The notes beneath the pieces are model-generated. The model did no database searches, was not told the origin of the DNA, and saw nothing but the letters and a program-made list of their open reading frames with translations. Of a stretch of 64,000 bases of DNA, positions 1-7,549 are shown in pieces (the first letter of the stretch is position 1; every line of letters starts with the position of its first letter). Source of the DNA: Paenochrobactrum glaciei. Lineage in GTDB: Bacteria > Pseudomonadota > Alphaproteobacteria > Rhizobiales > Rhizobiaceae. A program made the translations under genes and the position numbers. Where the stretch lies: contig NZ_BAAADE010000003.1 in the NCBI RefSeq assembly GCF_039522165.1, forward strand, positions 248,001 to 312,000, in the 5' to 3' direction.

Positions 1-711
1 CAAGTTGAGGCCAATTTGAGTAGCGGTGCCACATTGGGTGAGGCTTTGGCAGCAATTGCAGAATTGCCTGCCTATAAGGATTTGCCAGCCAGTGTCAGCC
101 AGATTGAATATGGCGATGCCGAAGCAATGAATGAGATGTTTGAAAACTTCGCATTGGCGCTTTTGACCGGTATTTTGGTGGTACTGGCAGTTCTTGTACT
201 GTTGTTTAAAGATTTCTTGCAGCCGGTTACTATTTTGATTGCCTTGCCGCTTTCCATCGGTGGTGCGGCCTTGGCTTTGCTGATTTATGGTGCAGCACTT
301 GATCTGTCTTCAGTCATCGGCCTGCTGATGCTGATGGGGATTGTGTGTAAAAACTCAATTCTAATGGTGGATTATGCCATTGAATGCCGTGGGCAAGGTC
401 TGGAGCGTCGCGCAGCCTTGATCAAGGCAGGTATCACTCGTGCGCGTCCCATTATCATGACGACCATCGCAATGGTTGCAGGGATGGTGCCAGCAGCCAT
501 CGGTGTTGGCGGAGATGCCGCTTTCCGCGCACCGATGGCCATTGCTGTGATTGGCGGCTTGATTACGTCGACAGCATTGAGCCTCATTTTTGTGCCTGTG
601 ATGTATACGGTGATGGATGATCTCAATGGCTTTTTGGGTAAACATCTGAAGAAGCTAACGTCTGTGACGCAAGAAGATCGGGCATTAGCTGCAAAGCACT
701 TTAAAAAATAA
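1..711 (+). CDS. RND efflux transporter, C-terminal part (cut by window edge)
   Basis: The frame is open from base 1 (QVEANLSSG...), so this is the last ~236 residues of a much longer inner-membrane RND (AcrB/HAE1-type) pump subunit of about 1,000 residues. The visible part has the final periplasmic stretch followed by the terminal membrane helices, with the family signature GLLMLMGIVCKNSILMVDYA and the downstream region RPIIMTTIAMVAGMVPAA. Such proteins use proton-motive force to expel drugs or other amphiphiles through a tripartite pump. The gene ends 26 bases before the 3' end of a convergent LysR gene. Substrate and partners lie outside the window, so specificity cannot be called. Truncation is due to the window edge, not decay. 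Confidence 0.9.
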   Translation, partial: QVEANLSSGATLGEALAAIAELPAYKDLPASVSQIEYGDAEAMNEMFENFALALLTGILVVLAVLVLLFKDFLQPVTILIALPLSIGGAALALLIYGAALDLSSVIGLLMLMGIVCKNSILMVDYAIECRGQGLERRAALIKAGITRARPIIMTTIAMVAGMVPAAIGVGGDAAFRAPMAIAVIGGLITSTALSLIFVPVMYTVMDDLNGFLGKHLKKLTSVTQEDRALAAKHFKK

Positions 712-736
712 AGCCTTATGTGGTTGTTGGTTCTTT

Positions 737-1645
737 TTAAACCGGATTCGAACAAATTCGGCGCACGAGGGCTCTGAGCCAGCGATGGGCCGGATCGGCA
801 TCAAAACGCGGATGCCATGCTTGTGAAATGGCAAGGGCATCTGCTTGGACGGGTAACGGGAAGGTAAAAAGATCACGCCGTGCTGCATGGGTGAGGCGGT
901 CAGGCATGGCGGCGATATAATCACTGCGCCGCACGATCTCGAGGCTTTCGGAGAAACTGGCAACAGCAAGGCTGACGGTGCGATCCTTGCCTTGTGCGGC
1001 CAGCGCTTTATCAATCGGCCCGTCAAACCGCCCGCGCCGTGAAACGGAAACATGCGGGTAAAGAATAAAATTTTTCAATGATGCACCTTGTGTTGCAATC
1101 GGATGATCACGGCGCACAACACCGATAAAACGGTCATGAAACAAGGCTTGCAAGCGTACTTCCGGCCCCATGGCGCCGATTACGCCAATATCAAGATCCA
1201 CCTTGCCTTCGCGTAAAGCCTCAACATCTTCATTGCCTTGCGGGGCAAAATAAAGCCGCACTTTGGCAGCTTCCTGAAAAACTGCTTGTGCGATAGCCGC
1301 ACCATAAGCGCCCACAAAACCATCATTGGAGCGCACCGTAAATGTGCGTTCCAGCTGGCGCGGGTCAATCTCGCCTTCGCCGCGTACAAGTGTTTCTGCA
1401 GCCAAGACAAATTGGCGTAAAGGCTCGCGCAATTCTTCTGCCCTTGGTGTCGGCACAAGGCCGCGACCGGCACGCACCAGAATGGGGTCGTCAAATAATT
1501 CACGAATACGGGTCAGCTGACGGCTCATGGCCGGTGCGCTGAGGTTCATGCGCTGCGCAGCACCGGCAACGCTGCCTTCCGACAAGAGCGCATCCAGCGT
1601 GATGAGCAAATTCATATCAATTTGTGAAAGGCGTTTGTCTGACAT
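737..1645 (-). CDS. LysR-family transcriptional regulator
   Basis: A 302-residue protein of normal LysR length. The N-terminal winged helix-turn-helix spans about residues 8-67 (IDMNLLITLDALL, GAAQRMNLSAPAMSRQLTRI), followed by the effector-binding domain. It starts with ATG at 1643-1645 and is divergent from the MFS exporter gene at 1773. A palindrome with the LysR T-N11-A form lies in the shared intergenic space, so it most likely controls that exporter and the flavoprotein behind it, and its own expression. The effector is unknown. It resembles the NodD-like branch of LysR proteins (MNLSAPAMSRQL core), but I cannot assign a named orthologue. Confidence 0.9.
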   Translation of the reverse strand: MSDKRLSQIDMNLLITLDALLSEGSVAGAAQRMNLSAPAMSRQLTRIRELFDDPILVRAGRGLVPTPRAEELREPLRQFVLAAETLVRGEGEIDPRQLERTFTVRSNDGFVGAYGAAIAQAVFQEAAKVRLYFAPQGNEDVEALREGKVDLDIGVIGAMGPEVRLQALFHDRFIGVVRRDHPIATQGASLKNFILYPHVSVSRRGRFDGPIDKALAAQGKDRTVSLAVASFSESLEIVRRSDYIAAMPDRLTHAARRDLFTFPLPVQADALAISQAWHPRFDADPAHRWLRALVRRICSNPV

Positions 1646-1660
1646 GAAAGAGAGAACCCC

Positions 1661-1698
1661 AATTGCATTTGGTGCAATTATATAATTCCATCATTGCA
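1661..1698. promoter_or_regulatory. Probable LysR operator and promoter between divergent genes
   Basis: A perfect dyad has arms AATTGCA (1661-1667) and TGCAATT (1673-1679) around TTTGG. It contains the T-N11-A core of LysR boxes (1664-1676). A further half-site ATTGCA is at 1693-1698 and a TATAAT hexamer at 1681-1686 lies between them, so binding could govern the promoter of the exporter at 1773. Confidence 0.6.
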
Positions 1699-1772
1699 CT
1701 GTAAACAATTCAAATGTGGCGTTATCTCTTTTTCATGAAAAGCCTTCTCCCAAGGTTTTGTAACGGAAAAAT

Positions 1773-3197
1773 ATGATGACAGAAATTTCTCAAACTGAAA
1801 TTTTGCCACGGCCCGTTCGTTCCGGCATGGTTTTGACCGGGCTTTCACTGGCAATTCTATTATCGCAATTAGGCACCAACATTATCAATGTCGCGCTGCC
1901 GCAACTGGTAACCGAGTTCGGCACAAGTTTTGGGGCTATTCAATGGGTGGTGGTCAGCTATCTGCTGGTGGTCACCGCGTTGATCGTCGGGGTTGGTCGC
2001 TTTGGCGATCAGCTTGGCAAAAAACGCCTTTATCTTTGGGGCTTAGTTATTTTTATGGTGGCTTCCGCCATATGTGCCCTCTCGGTAAATCTGCCAGTGC
2101 TGATTGCAGGGCGTGCGCTGCAAGGGGTTGGCGGTGCTGTTTTAATGGCTTTGTCCTTTGCTTTTGTCGGCGAGGTTTTCCCTAAAAACCGTACAGGTTT
2201 TGCAATGGGTGTTTTGTCAACCATGGTTTCATTCGGCATTGCGCTGGGGCCGTCTTTAGGTGCGTTTTTGCTTGGTCTTTTCGGCTGGCAGTCGATGTTC
2301 TGGGTCAATATTCCACTCAGTATTGTGGCTTATCTTTTGGTGCAGTTTTATCTGCCAGCCTCGGTGGATGCGCCAAAGCAAACATCATCATTGCAAAATT
2401 TCGACTGGACAGGAACCGTGCTGCTGGCAGCAACGTTGGCTGCTTATTCACTTGCCATGACCTTCTCAGGCGCACGCGGTTTTGGTGATGAATTGGTGCT
2501 GGGCTTAGAAGTTGCAGCTGCCATAGGTTTCATCTGGTTTATCTGGGTGCAATTGAGCACACCGGCACCTTTGCTAAAACTTTCAATGTTCCGCAATGCG
2601 CTTTTATCAACCAGCATGATCATGAGTGTTCTTGTCTATGCTGTGATGATGGCAACCTTAATCTTAGGGCCGTTTTTCTTAAAGTTAGCGCTGGAGCTTG
2701 ATATGCACACAGTCGGCATGGTGATGACTGTTGGCCCATTGATTGCTGCTTTTATGGGTGTTCCTGCCGGAACGATTGCCGATAAAATCGGCGCGCGTTT
2801 CACGATGGTTATCGGGTTGGCTCTATTTGCAATCGGGGCGCTGATCATGTCGTGGGTTTCGGTTACTGGTGGTATTCCGGTTTATCTGGTGGCCATTGCC
2901 TTTATCAGTGTTGGCCTTGCCTTTTTTCAAACCCCGAACAACACCGCCGTGATGATGGATGCAGAGCCACAGCAACGTGGTCTTGTCTCAGGTTTGCTCG
3001 CACTTGCGCGTAACTTAGGTCTTATCACCGGTGCTTCTTTGATGGGAGCAATCTACGCCCATTCTGCCGGTGATGCCGCATCTGCCACACCGCAAACAGT
3101 GGCTGCCGGTATGCAAAGTGCCTTCACTGGTGCGGCCTTCATGGCAGTTATTGCCCTTTTACTTTCACTCACCAGTTTACGTCGTCGCAACGGCTGA
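1773..3197 (+). CDS. MFS drug exporter, DHA2-like
   Basis: A 474-residue inner-membrane protein with many hydrophobic helices (apparently 14, as in the DHA2/EmrB group). The conserved MFS loop is GRFGDQLGKKRLYLWG (about residues 74-89), and motif C-like sequence MVSFGIALGPSLGAFL follows near residue 155. It probably exports drugs or a secreted metabolite by proton antiport. ATG occurs at both 1773 and 1776. The next gene, a siderophore-interacting flavoprotein, begins about 20 bases downstream, so they form an operon, and the partnership suggests export of, or defence against, an iron-binding compound. Substrate is inferred only from this context. Confidence 0.88.
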   Translation: MMTEISQTEILPRPVRSGMVLTGLSLAILLSQLGTNIINVALPQLVTEFGTSFGAIQWVVVSYLLVVTALIVGVGRFGDQLGKKRLYLWGLVIFMVASAICALSVNLPVLIAGRALQGVGGAVLMALSFAFVGEVFPKNRTGFAMGVLSTMVSFGIALGPSLGAFLLGLFGWQSMFWVNIPLSIVAYLLVQFYLPASVDAPKQTSSLQNFDWTGTVLLAATLAAYSLAMTFSGARGFGDELVLGLEVAAAIGFIWFIWVQLSTPAPLLKLSMFRNALLSTSMIMSVLVYAVMMATLILGPFFLKLALELDMHTVGMVMTVGPLIAAFMGVPAGTIADKIGARFTMVIGLALFAIGALIMSWVSVTGGIPVYLVAIAFISVGLAFFQTPNNTAVMMDAEPQQRGLVSGLLALARNLGLITGASLMGAIYAHSAGDAASATPQTVAAGMQSAFTGAAFMAVIALLLSLTSLRRRNG

Positions 3198-3218
3198 ATG
3201 AGAAGAATGGAGATTGAA

Positions 3219-3977
3219 ATGTCTGATTTTGAAATAACAGAACGTGCGCCTATTCCGACAGACCGCCGCTTGCGAATTGCAGAAGTGCGGGAAGTGCAAA
3301 TGGTAAGCCCGCATATGAAACGCATAACGGTCGGATCAAGTGCATTGGAAGGTTTTCCGGTCAAACGTCCGGCACAATGGGTTAAGCTTTTTGTGCCGGT
3401 GGCGGACAGTGAAAGATCAAGCGGCCGCGCTTATACCATCCGCTATTTTTACGAAAACGATGCCGAAATGGATATTGATTTTGTTTTACATGGTGATGGG
3501 CCTTGCTCGACATGGGCGGAAAGAGCAAAGCCTGGCGATGTTATTCAAATGGCAGGGCCACGCGGTGGCTATCGCTATGATGAGAGTGCCGAACATTTGC
3601 TGATTGGCGGTGATGAAACGGCTTTGCCTGCAATTGGTGCCATTCTTGAAGACTTACCGGAAACGGCCAAAGTAACGGCATTTCTCGAAGTGCCGGAAGA
3701 CAGTGACAAGCAGCAAATCATCACGAAAGCGAGCGCTGATATTCACTGGATTTCACGTAAAGGCGCACCGATTGGCAGCAGTCGTGAATTACAGGATGCG
3801 ATGATGACAACCGATTTGTCTAAGGAAAACGGACAAGTATGGTTTTCAGCTGAAGCAGGTGTGGTGCGGGATGTGCGCCGTCATTTTGTGGCTGATTGCG
3901 GCTTTGACCGCAGCCGCGTTATCGCAGCCGGATACTGGAAAAAAGGCGAGACGGATTTTAAAGATCCGGATTCCTGA
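3219..3977 (+). CDS. Siderophore-interacting protein (FAD-binding ferric reductase family)
   Basis: About 252 residues from ATG 3219, chosen because GGAG lies six bases upstream; an in-frame ATG at 3198 has no such site. The protein has the SIP family layout: FAD-binding beta barrel with GRAYTIRYF (about residues 69-77), central DFVLHGDGPCSTWA with AKPGDVIQMAGPRG, then the NAD(P)H domain ending RVIAAGYWKKGE, a typical C-terminal signature. Members such as ViuB/YqjH reduce ferric siderophores in the cytoplasm to release iron. Here it is co-transcribed with an MFS exporter under a LysR regulator; no siderophore synthesis genes are visible in the window. Confidence 0.9.
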   Translation: MSDFEITERAPIPTDRRLRIAEVREVQMVSPHMKRITVGSSALEGFPVKRPAQWVKLFVPVADSERSSGRAYTIRYFYENDAEMDIDFVLHGDGPCSTWAERAKPGDVIQMAGPRGGYRYDESAEHLLIGGDETALPAIGAILEDLPETAKVTAFLEVPEDSDKQQIITKASADIHWISRKGAPIGSSRELQDAMMTTDLSKENGQVWFSAEAGVVRDVRRHFVADCGFDRSRVIAAGYWKKGETDFKDPDS

Positions 3978-4001
3978 TTGTCCAAATTTTCAACGGATAA
4001 A

Positions 4002-4025
4002 AAATGCCGCCCCAGGGCGGCATTT
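4002..4025. terminator. Bidirectional hairpin terminator
   Basis: Stem AAATGCCGCC (4002-4011) pairs with GGCGGCATTT (4016-4025) over a CCAG loop, flanked by A-rich and T-rich sequence on the two sides. It sits between the flavoprotein end (3977) and the convergent GIY-YIG gene end (4082). Confidence 0.75.
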
Positions 4026-4081
4026 ATGAATGCGCTCTATATTTATTGTTACAGATTAGCAGTGAGGCTTCTTGTCTCTTT

Positions 4082-4417
4082 TTATATGGCATAGGCGTTT
4101 AGTTTTTCGCGCCAGAATAATGCTCTTTCTTTTAATCTTGATGCGCGGATGTAGTCAGGCTCATCTTCTTCAAATCTTTCCAGAATATCAAAGCTGAACT
4201 GATCTTCGCCATGGGTATTCCATGCGCTTTGTAATGCTTTTTGCATTGAGCTGTTTTGGCGCAAGGTAAACCAGAGCCGCGTTTTGATTGCATCAATATT
4301 TGTCCATTGCCCAATCCAGCTTTCACCGCTTGCTTGACAGCTGATACGGTAGATGCCGCTTGCAACTTTTTTCTCTTTATAGGCTGCGATGGCAGCTTTT
4401 CGTTCAATGCCCTGCAT
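4082..4417 (-). CDS. GIY-YIG nuclease-family protein
   Basis: A 111-residue protein with a GIY-YIG-like motif: GIYRI at residues 21-25 and SWIGQW about ten residues later, then RLWFTLRQNSS and the catalytic-region-like HGEDQFSFDILE. Small stand-alone GIY-YIG proteins are common in Hyphomicrobiales and mostly uncharacterised. The canonical YIG is WIG here. It is divergent from the DUF2239 gene at 4543, with two copies of a 10-bp repeat between them. DNA cleavage has not been shown for such short forms, so I call the fold, not the function. Confidence 0.8.
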   Translation of the reverse strand: MQGIERKAAIAAYKEKKVASGIYRISCQASGESWIGQWTNIDAIKTRLWFTLRQNSSMQKALQSAWNTHGEDQFSFDILERFEEDEPDYIRASRLKERALFWREKLNAYAI

Positions 4418-4453
4418 ATGAAGGCTCCTTTCATCAATTTTTTGAAAGCTTAT

Positions 4454-4498
4454 TATTACACGGGTAATATTGACGCAAGAATTTTATACGGGTAATAA
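4454..4498. promoter_or_regulatory. Promoter with repeated operator-like element
   Basis: ACGGGTAATA occurs twice in direct orientation (4460-4469 and 4488-4497). The first copy is part of a dyad, TATTAC (4454-4459) and GTAATA (4464-4469). A near-consensus promoter for the rightward gene, TTGACG (4470-4475), 17-base spacer, TAATAA (4493-4498), overlaps the second copy. The likely reading is repressor control of the DUF2239 gene and perhaps the divergent GIY-YIG gene. Confidence 0.5.
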
Positions 4499-4542
4499 TA
4501 AGAAAATGAAGCGAGACTGATTTTTATCAATGGAATACGCAC

Positions 4543-5145
4543 ATGACTTTGACACGTTCCAAATCCTGCACCGCATTTAACGGGCAGGAATTATTATTTT
4601 CCGGTGCTTTGCTAGAAGCAGCTCTAGCTGTGAAGACGACATTAGAAACTGATGCGACCAGTGCTGTTTTGGTTTTTGATGATGAAACCGGACGGATTAT
4701 TGATCTGGATATTCGTGGCAGCGAGCAGGAAATTGCCGCACGTTTGACTTCTCAATATGGCGTTGCATCAGTTGCGAAGGAAGAGGCTCAACCAGAACCA
4801 CGCGGACGAGGGCGGCCTAAATTAGGCGTCGTTTCGCGTGAGGTGACGCTGTTGCCGCGCCATTGGGAATGGTTGGCAAAACAACCGGGCGGTGCATCTG
4901 CCGTGTTGCGGAAATTGGTGGATGAAGCACGCCGCCATGCAGGGCCCCGTGATGCACAGCGCGCTACACAGGAAGCGGCCTATCAGTTCATGCACACAAT
5001 GGCAGGTGATTTAGAAGGCTATGAAGAGGCTATCCGAGCCCTATTTGCGGGTGATCAGGAGAAGATGCAGCAGCAAATGCGAAGCTGGCCGGAAGATATC
5101 CGGCACTATGCTTTGCAATTGGCATCACGCGAACTTCGCTCTTGA
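4543..5145 (+). CDS. DUF2239 family protein
   Basis: A 200-residue soluble protein that I recognise as DUF2239 from its start (SCTAFNGQELLFSGALLEAAL), the mid-section DDETGRIIDLDIRG, and the conserved block RGRGRPKLGVVSREVTLLPRHWEWLAKQPGGASAVLRKLVDEAR at roughly residues 87-130 (positions given; key feature is the PRHWEWLA helix). The basic GRGRPKLG segment resembles an AT-hook, and the following region looks like a helix-turn-helix, so DNA contact is possible. No function is established for the family. It is preceded by a good promoter overlapping a repeated operator-like element. Confidence 0.82.
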   Translation: MTLTRSKSCTAFNGQELLFSGALLEAALAVKTTLETDATSAVLVFDDETGRIIDLDIRGSEQEIAARLTSQYGVASVAKEEAQPEPRGRGRPKLGVVSREVTLLPRHWEWLAKQPGGASAVLRKLVDEARRHAGPRDAQRATQEAAYQFMHTMAGDLEGYEEAIRALFAGDQEKMQQQMRSWPEDIRHYALQLASRELRS

Positions 5146-5157
5146 TGGATGTTGTAA

Positions 5158-5188
5158 AACCGATCGGGCGTTGAGCGCCCGATCGGTT
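5158..5188. terminator. Strong bidirectional terminator
   Basis: Thirteen-base perfect arms, AACCGATCGGGCG (5158-5170) and CGCCCGATCGGTT (5176-5188), with loop TTGAG. It separates the convergent DUF2239 and cml-like genes. On the + strand it is followed by a T-rich stretch. Confidence 0.85.
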
Positions 5189-5194
5189 ATTGGT

Positions 5195-6391
5195 TTAATT
5201 TTTCTCTTTTTTAAAGCGCACTAAGAACTGGCCGGATAAGACTATAAATGCCATGCCGCTTGCATAAGTAATGACCGGCCATGCTGTGTCACCGTTTAAA
5301 TGAATGACAGCCAATGTACCCACAATGCTGACTATCAGGCTTTGAACGCAGAAATAAAAGGCAACTGCTGAGCCAGCGATTGCATCAAATTTTGCTAATG
5401 CGCCATTGGCAGTGACTGCACCGGTAAAGACAATACCAACTGCAATCACCCACATGGGCAGAATGAAGCTGATAAAAGATGGTGTTGCGTAAAACTCGCC
5501 TACAAGCAGTAAAAGAGCGCCGCTTATGATTAACAGCATGCCGCGTGTAAGGCTGCCTGAGATGCCCCACCGGCCAATAATGTTTTTCACAAAGCGGGTG
5601 GTTATCACCATGACGATTGCAACTGTTGCAAAACAAATGCTGAAAACGGTTGGTGAATATCCCGCTTGCTCCATCAGCACCCGCGGTGCAGTGGAGAAGA
5701 ACACGAAAAAGCTACCCATCGCAGTGCTGAAACCTAAGGTATAAACCCAAAATTGCGGGCTTAAAAAGATCGGCAGGATGGATGGTGTTTTTTGTGACAC
5801 TGGTGCTGGTGCGGTTTCATGCCAGCGAAAAAGCGCATGGACAAAGGCAGCAGAGGCCATGATCGCAAGGCTGAAAAAGATAGCACGCCAGCCGAAAGCC
5901 ATATTGATCACCACACCAATGAGCGGGCCGAGTGCCGGTACAAAAGCAAGGATCGAACTGAAACTGCCATAAATGACAGCACCTTCTGGCCGATTGGCGT
6001 AAACATCGCGTACTGTTGCAAAAGTTGCAACAAGCGCTGCTGATGCTCCGCAGCTTTGTGTAAAGCGAAACAGAACAAAGAATGTGCCGTCTGTCGCGCA
6101 AGCTGCTCCTATGGAGCTGACAATAAAAAGAAGCGTGCCGCCAAGTAAAACCGGACGCCGGCCAATACGGTCGGATAAAGGGCCGAAAATAACCTGTCCG
6201 GCTCCCAGCATCACCATATAAAGGCTTAGCGAGAGTTGGATCATAGCCGGTGTTGTGCCTAAAAATTCAGGCATGAAGGGAACGACTGGCAAATAAATAT
6301 CCATCGCCAGTGAGGCGAGGACGTCAAAAGGTGCCATCAGCAGCAGTGCAGCTGATAGAGAATAAGCCCAAACAGGGCGTGGAGTAGTCAT
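5195..6391 (-). CDS. CmlA/FloR-like chloramphenicol exporter (MFS, DHA1)
   Basis: A 398-residue, 12-helix MFS protein. Several stretches match my memory of CmlA/FloR closely: PFDVLASLAMDIYLP near residue 21, GAGQVIFGPLSDRIGRRPVL (about 63-82), CGASAALVATFATVRDVYA (about 114-132), and GSFFVFFSTAPRVLM. CmlA/FloR pump chloramphenicol and florfenicol out of the cell; that this copy does so is inferred. It is clearly a diverged homologue, not the cassette gene itself. The AadA-like gene lies just upstream on the same strand, and a leader peptide with hairpins precedes the start, matching the inducible control known for cmlA. A strong terminator follows the gene. Confidence 0.88.
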   Translation of the reverse strand: MTTPRPVWAYSLSAALLLMAPFDVLASLAMDIYLPVVPFMPEFLGTTPAMIQLSLSLYMVMLGAGQVIFGPLSDRIGRRPVLLGGTLLFIVSSIGAACATDGTFFVLFRFTQSCGASAALVATFATVRDVYANRPEGAVIYGSFSSILAFVPALGPLIGVVINMAFGWRAIFFSLAIMASAAFVHALFRWHETAPAPVSQKTPSILPIFLSPQFWVYTLGFSTAMGSFFVFFSTAPRVLMEQAGYSPTVFSICFATVAIVMVITTRFVKNIIGRWGISGSLTRGMLLIISGALLLLVGEFYATPSFISFILPMWVIAVGIVFTGAVTANGALAKFDAIAGSAVAFYFCVQSLIVSIVGTLAVIHLNGDTAWPVITYASGMAFIVLSGQFLVRFKKEKN

Positions 6392-6540
6392 GATAAATCA
6401 TCCGCTCTGGGATTTAAAAAAGAGCGGCATCTGCTTTATGAATTATCAGTAAAACCGAATAATACAGAACGCCGCAGCAACAAAAAGTTGATGCGGCTTA
6501 TTTGGTTGCTTTTTCGACTTTCATCATAATGATGCCTCCA
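6392..6540 (-). promoter_or_regulatory. Probable drug-inducible translational attenuator of the cml-like gene
   Basis: Reading the minus strand, a strong Shine-Dalgarno TGGAGG (6540-6535) precedes a 9-codon ORF, then four complementary arms follow. Arm A GCCGCA-T-CAAC (6497-6487) pairs with arm B GTTG-C-TGCGGC (6481-6471) over TTTTT. Arm C CCGCTCT (6427-6421) pairs with arm D AGAGCGG (6408-6402), which overlaps the weak ribosome-binding region of the exporter start at 6391. B can alternatively pair with C (GCGGC 6475-6471 with GCCGC 6428-6424, plus CTG/CAG). A ribosome stalled in the leader would block A and free D. No U-run follows either stem, which favours translational over transcriptional control. 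Confidence 0.65.
6498..6527 (-). CDS. Leader peptide MMKVEKATK of the cml-like gene
   Basis: Nine codons and TAA, with ATG at 6527 and Shine-Dalgarno TGGAGG seven bases upstream. From memory, the cmlA cassette has a 9-residue leader (MSTSKNADK) and Bacillus cat-86 begins MVKTDKISS; this peptide has the same length and Lys/Ala/Thr character. Chloramphenicol is known to stall ribosomes when Ala, Ser or Thr is the penultimate residue of the nascent chain, and this leader ends Ala-Thr-Lys. A second ATG follows the first directly. Function is inferred from position, ribosome-binding site and hairpins. Confidence 0.65.
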   Translation of the reverse strand: MMKVEKATK

Positions 6541-6565
6541 AACAGAGCGTTTAAGAAAAATGCAT

Positions 6566-7357
6566 TTAACCCGAAATCGTAATTTTCGCAACTATTTGCA
6601 TGTGTAAATAGTTGGCGGTCTGCTCTGCTATCGGCGCATGACTTGCCCAGTTTTCATCAATCTGCCCCAAATATGCAGCGCTGGCATGGGTCATAACCTG
6701 TGCCATTGTTTCCGGCAAAAGAGCGGCTGCCCAAAGTGCGGCTTGATCTTTACTCGTAAATTCACCTGTCTCAGCTGTGTACCACATCCGCGCCAGTGTC
6801 AGCAGCACATTGCGCTCATCGCCTTGAAAATTGGCAAGTAAATCAGGAAGGCCGTGCAGCGTGGCTTTGCGAATATCAGCGGTAGAAATGACGGGCAATA
6901 AGTCTCCTTTGGCTGCGCCCCATAGGGACACAGCCTCTTTGTTTGCCTGTGCTAAAATCAATGTCGTCTCAGCATCGGCAGCAGGTTCTGGCAGTTCACC
7001 TTGAAGGAAACTCTCCCGCAACCATTCGCCATAAATAAAATCGGTCACGGCTGGGAAATGCGGATTTTTTAATTCATCGAGAGTGAAGACAATCACTTCC
7101 AGACAACGCGCAGCTTCAGGGCGTGCCGGATAGGTTGAGGAGAGGTCGAGCAGAAATACCAGCAGTTTCTTGCGTGTTTCATCGGGCAAAGATTGTTTGA
7201 TGCAAACAAGAAGGTCGATGTCGCTTTGTGGTTTTAATCCGCTGGAAGCGGCGGAGCCATGCAAATAAACGGCTAATAAATTCTCCCTCAAAAGCACCTG
7301 CAAAAACCGGAGGGCAGTGTTTATTTGGTGCTGAGTAGTAATGAAGGAAGCGAACAT
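6566..7357 (-). CDS. AadA-like aminoglycoside nucleotidyltransferase, ANT(3'')
   Basis: A 263-residue protein, the length of AadA. It has the nucleotidyltransferase core HGSAASSGLKPQSDIDLLV with Gly34-Ser35 and the metal-binding Asp46 and Asp48, Glu87 in LEVIVF at the position of the AadA catalytic base, and the C-terminal helical domain with GDERNVLLTLARMWYTAETG. AadA enzymes adenylylate streptomycin and spectinomycin using ATP. This is a diverged chromosomal homologue. The next gene on the strand, after about 40 bases, is the cml leader peptide, so the two may be co-transcribed. No attC-like element fits in the gap. The 192 bases upstream contain only AT-rich promoter-like sequence. Confidence 0.88.
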   Translation of the reverse strand: MFASFITTQHQINTALRFLQVLLRENLLAVYLHGSAASSGLKPQSDIDLLVCIKQSLPDETRKKLLVFLLDLSSTYPARPEAARCLEVIVFTLDELKNPHFPAVTDFIYGEWLRESFLQGELPEPAADAETTLILAQANKEAVSLWGAAKGDLLPVISTADIRKATLHGLPDLLANFQGDERNVLLTLARMWYTAETGEFTSKDQAALWAAALLPETMAQVMTHASAAYLGQIDENWASHAPIAEQTANYLHMQIVAKITISG

Positions 7358-7549
7358 AGCAGGCTTTCAAGAAATATTTATGCAGGGATGTTAATAAGTT
7401 TTTGCACATTAATCAATTAAATGCTTGAATGTCATTCGGTGTAAATTTATTTGTGATGTAAAATGCGACGCATATTGCTGGCGTATTATCAGCTTGTACG
7501 ATCAATATGATCATTTCGAAGTGTGGATTTTTAGATTGAAACGACCATC

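Noticed and set aside
4082..5145. GIY-YIG plus DUF2239 as a phage-defence or toxin-antitoxin pair
   Set aside because: The genes are divergent, both families are common stand-alone chromosomal proteins, and nothing in the sequence points to immunity or toxicity.
6528..6565. An integron attC site between the aadA-like and cml-like genes
   Set aside because: The gap is too short and contains only a Shine-Dalgarno and spacer; no attC core sites seen, and no integrase anywhere in the window.
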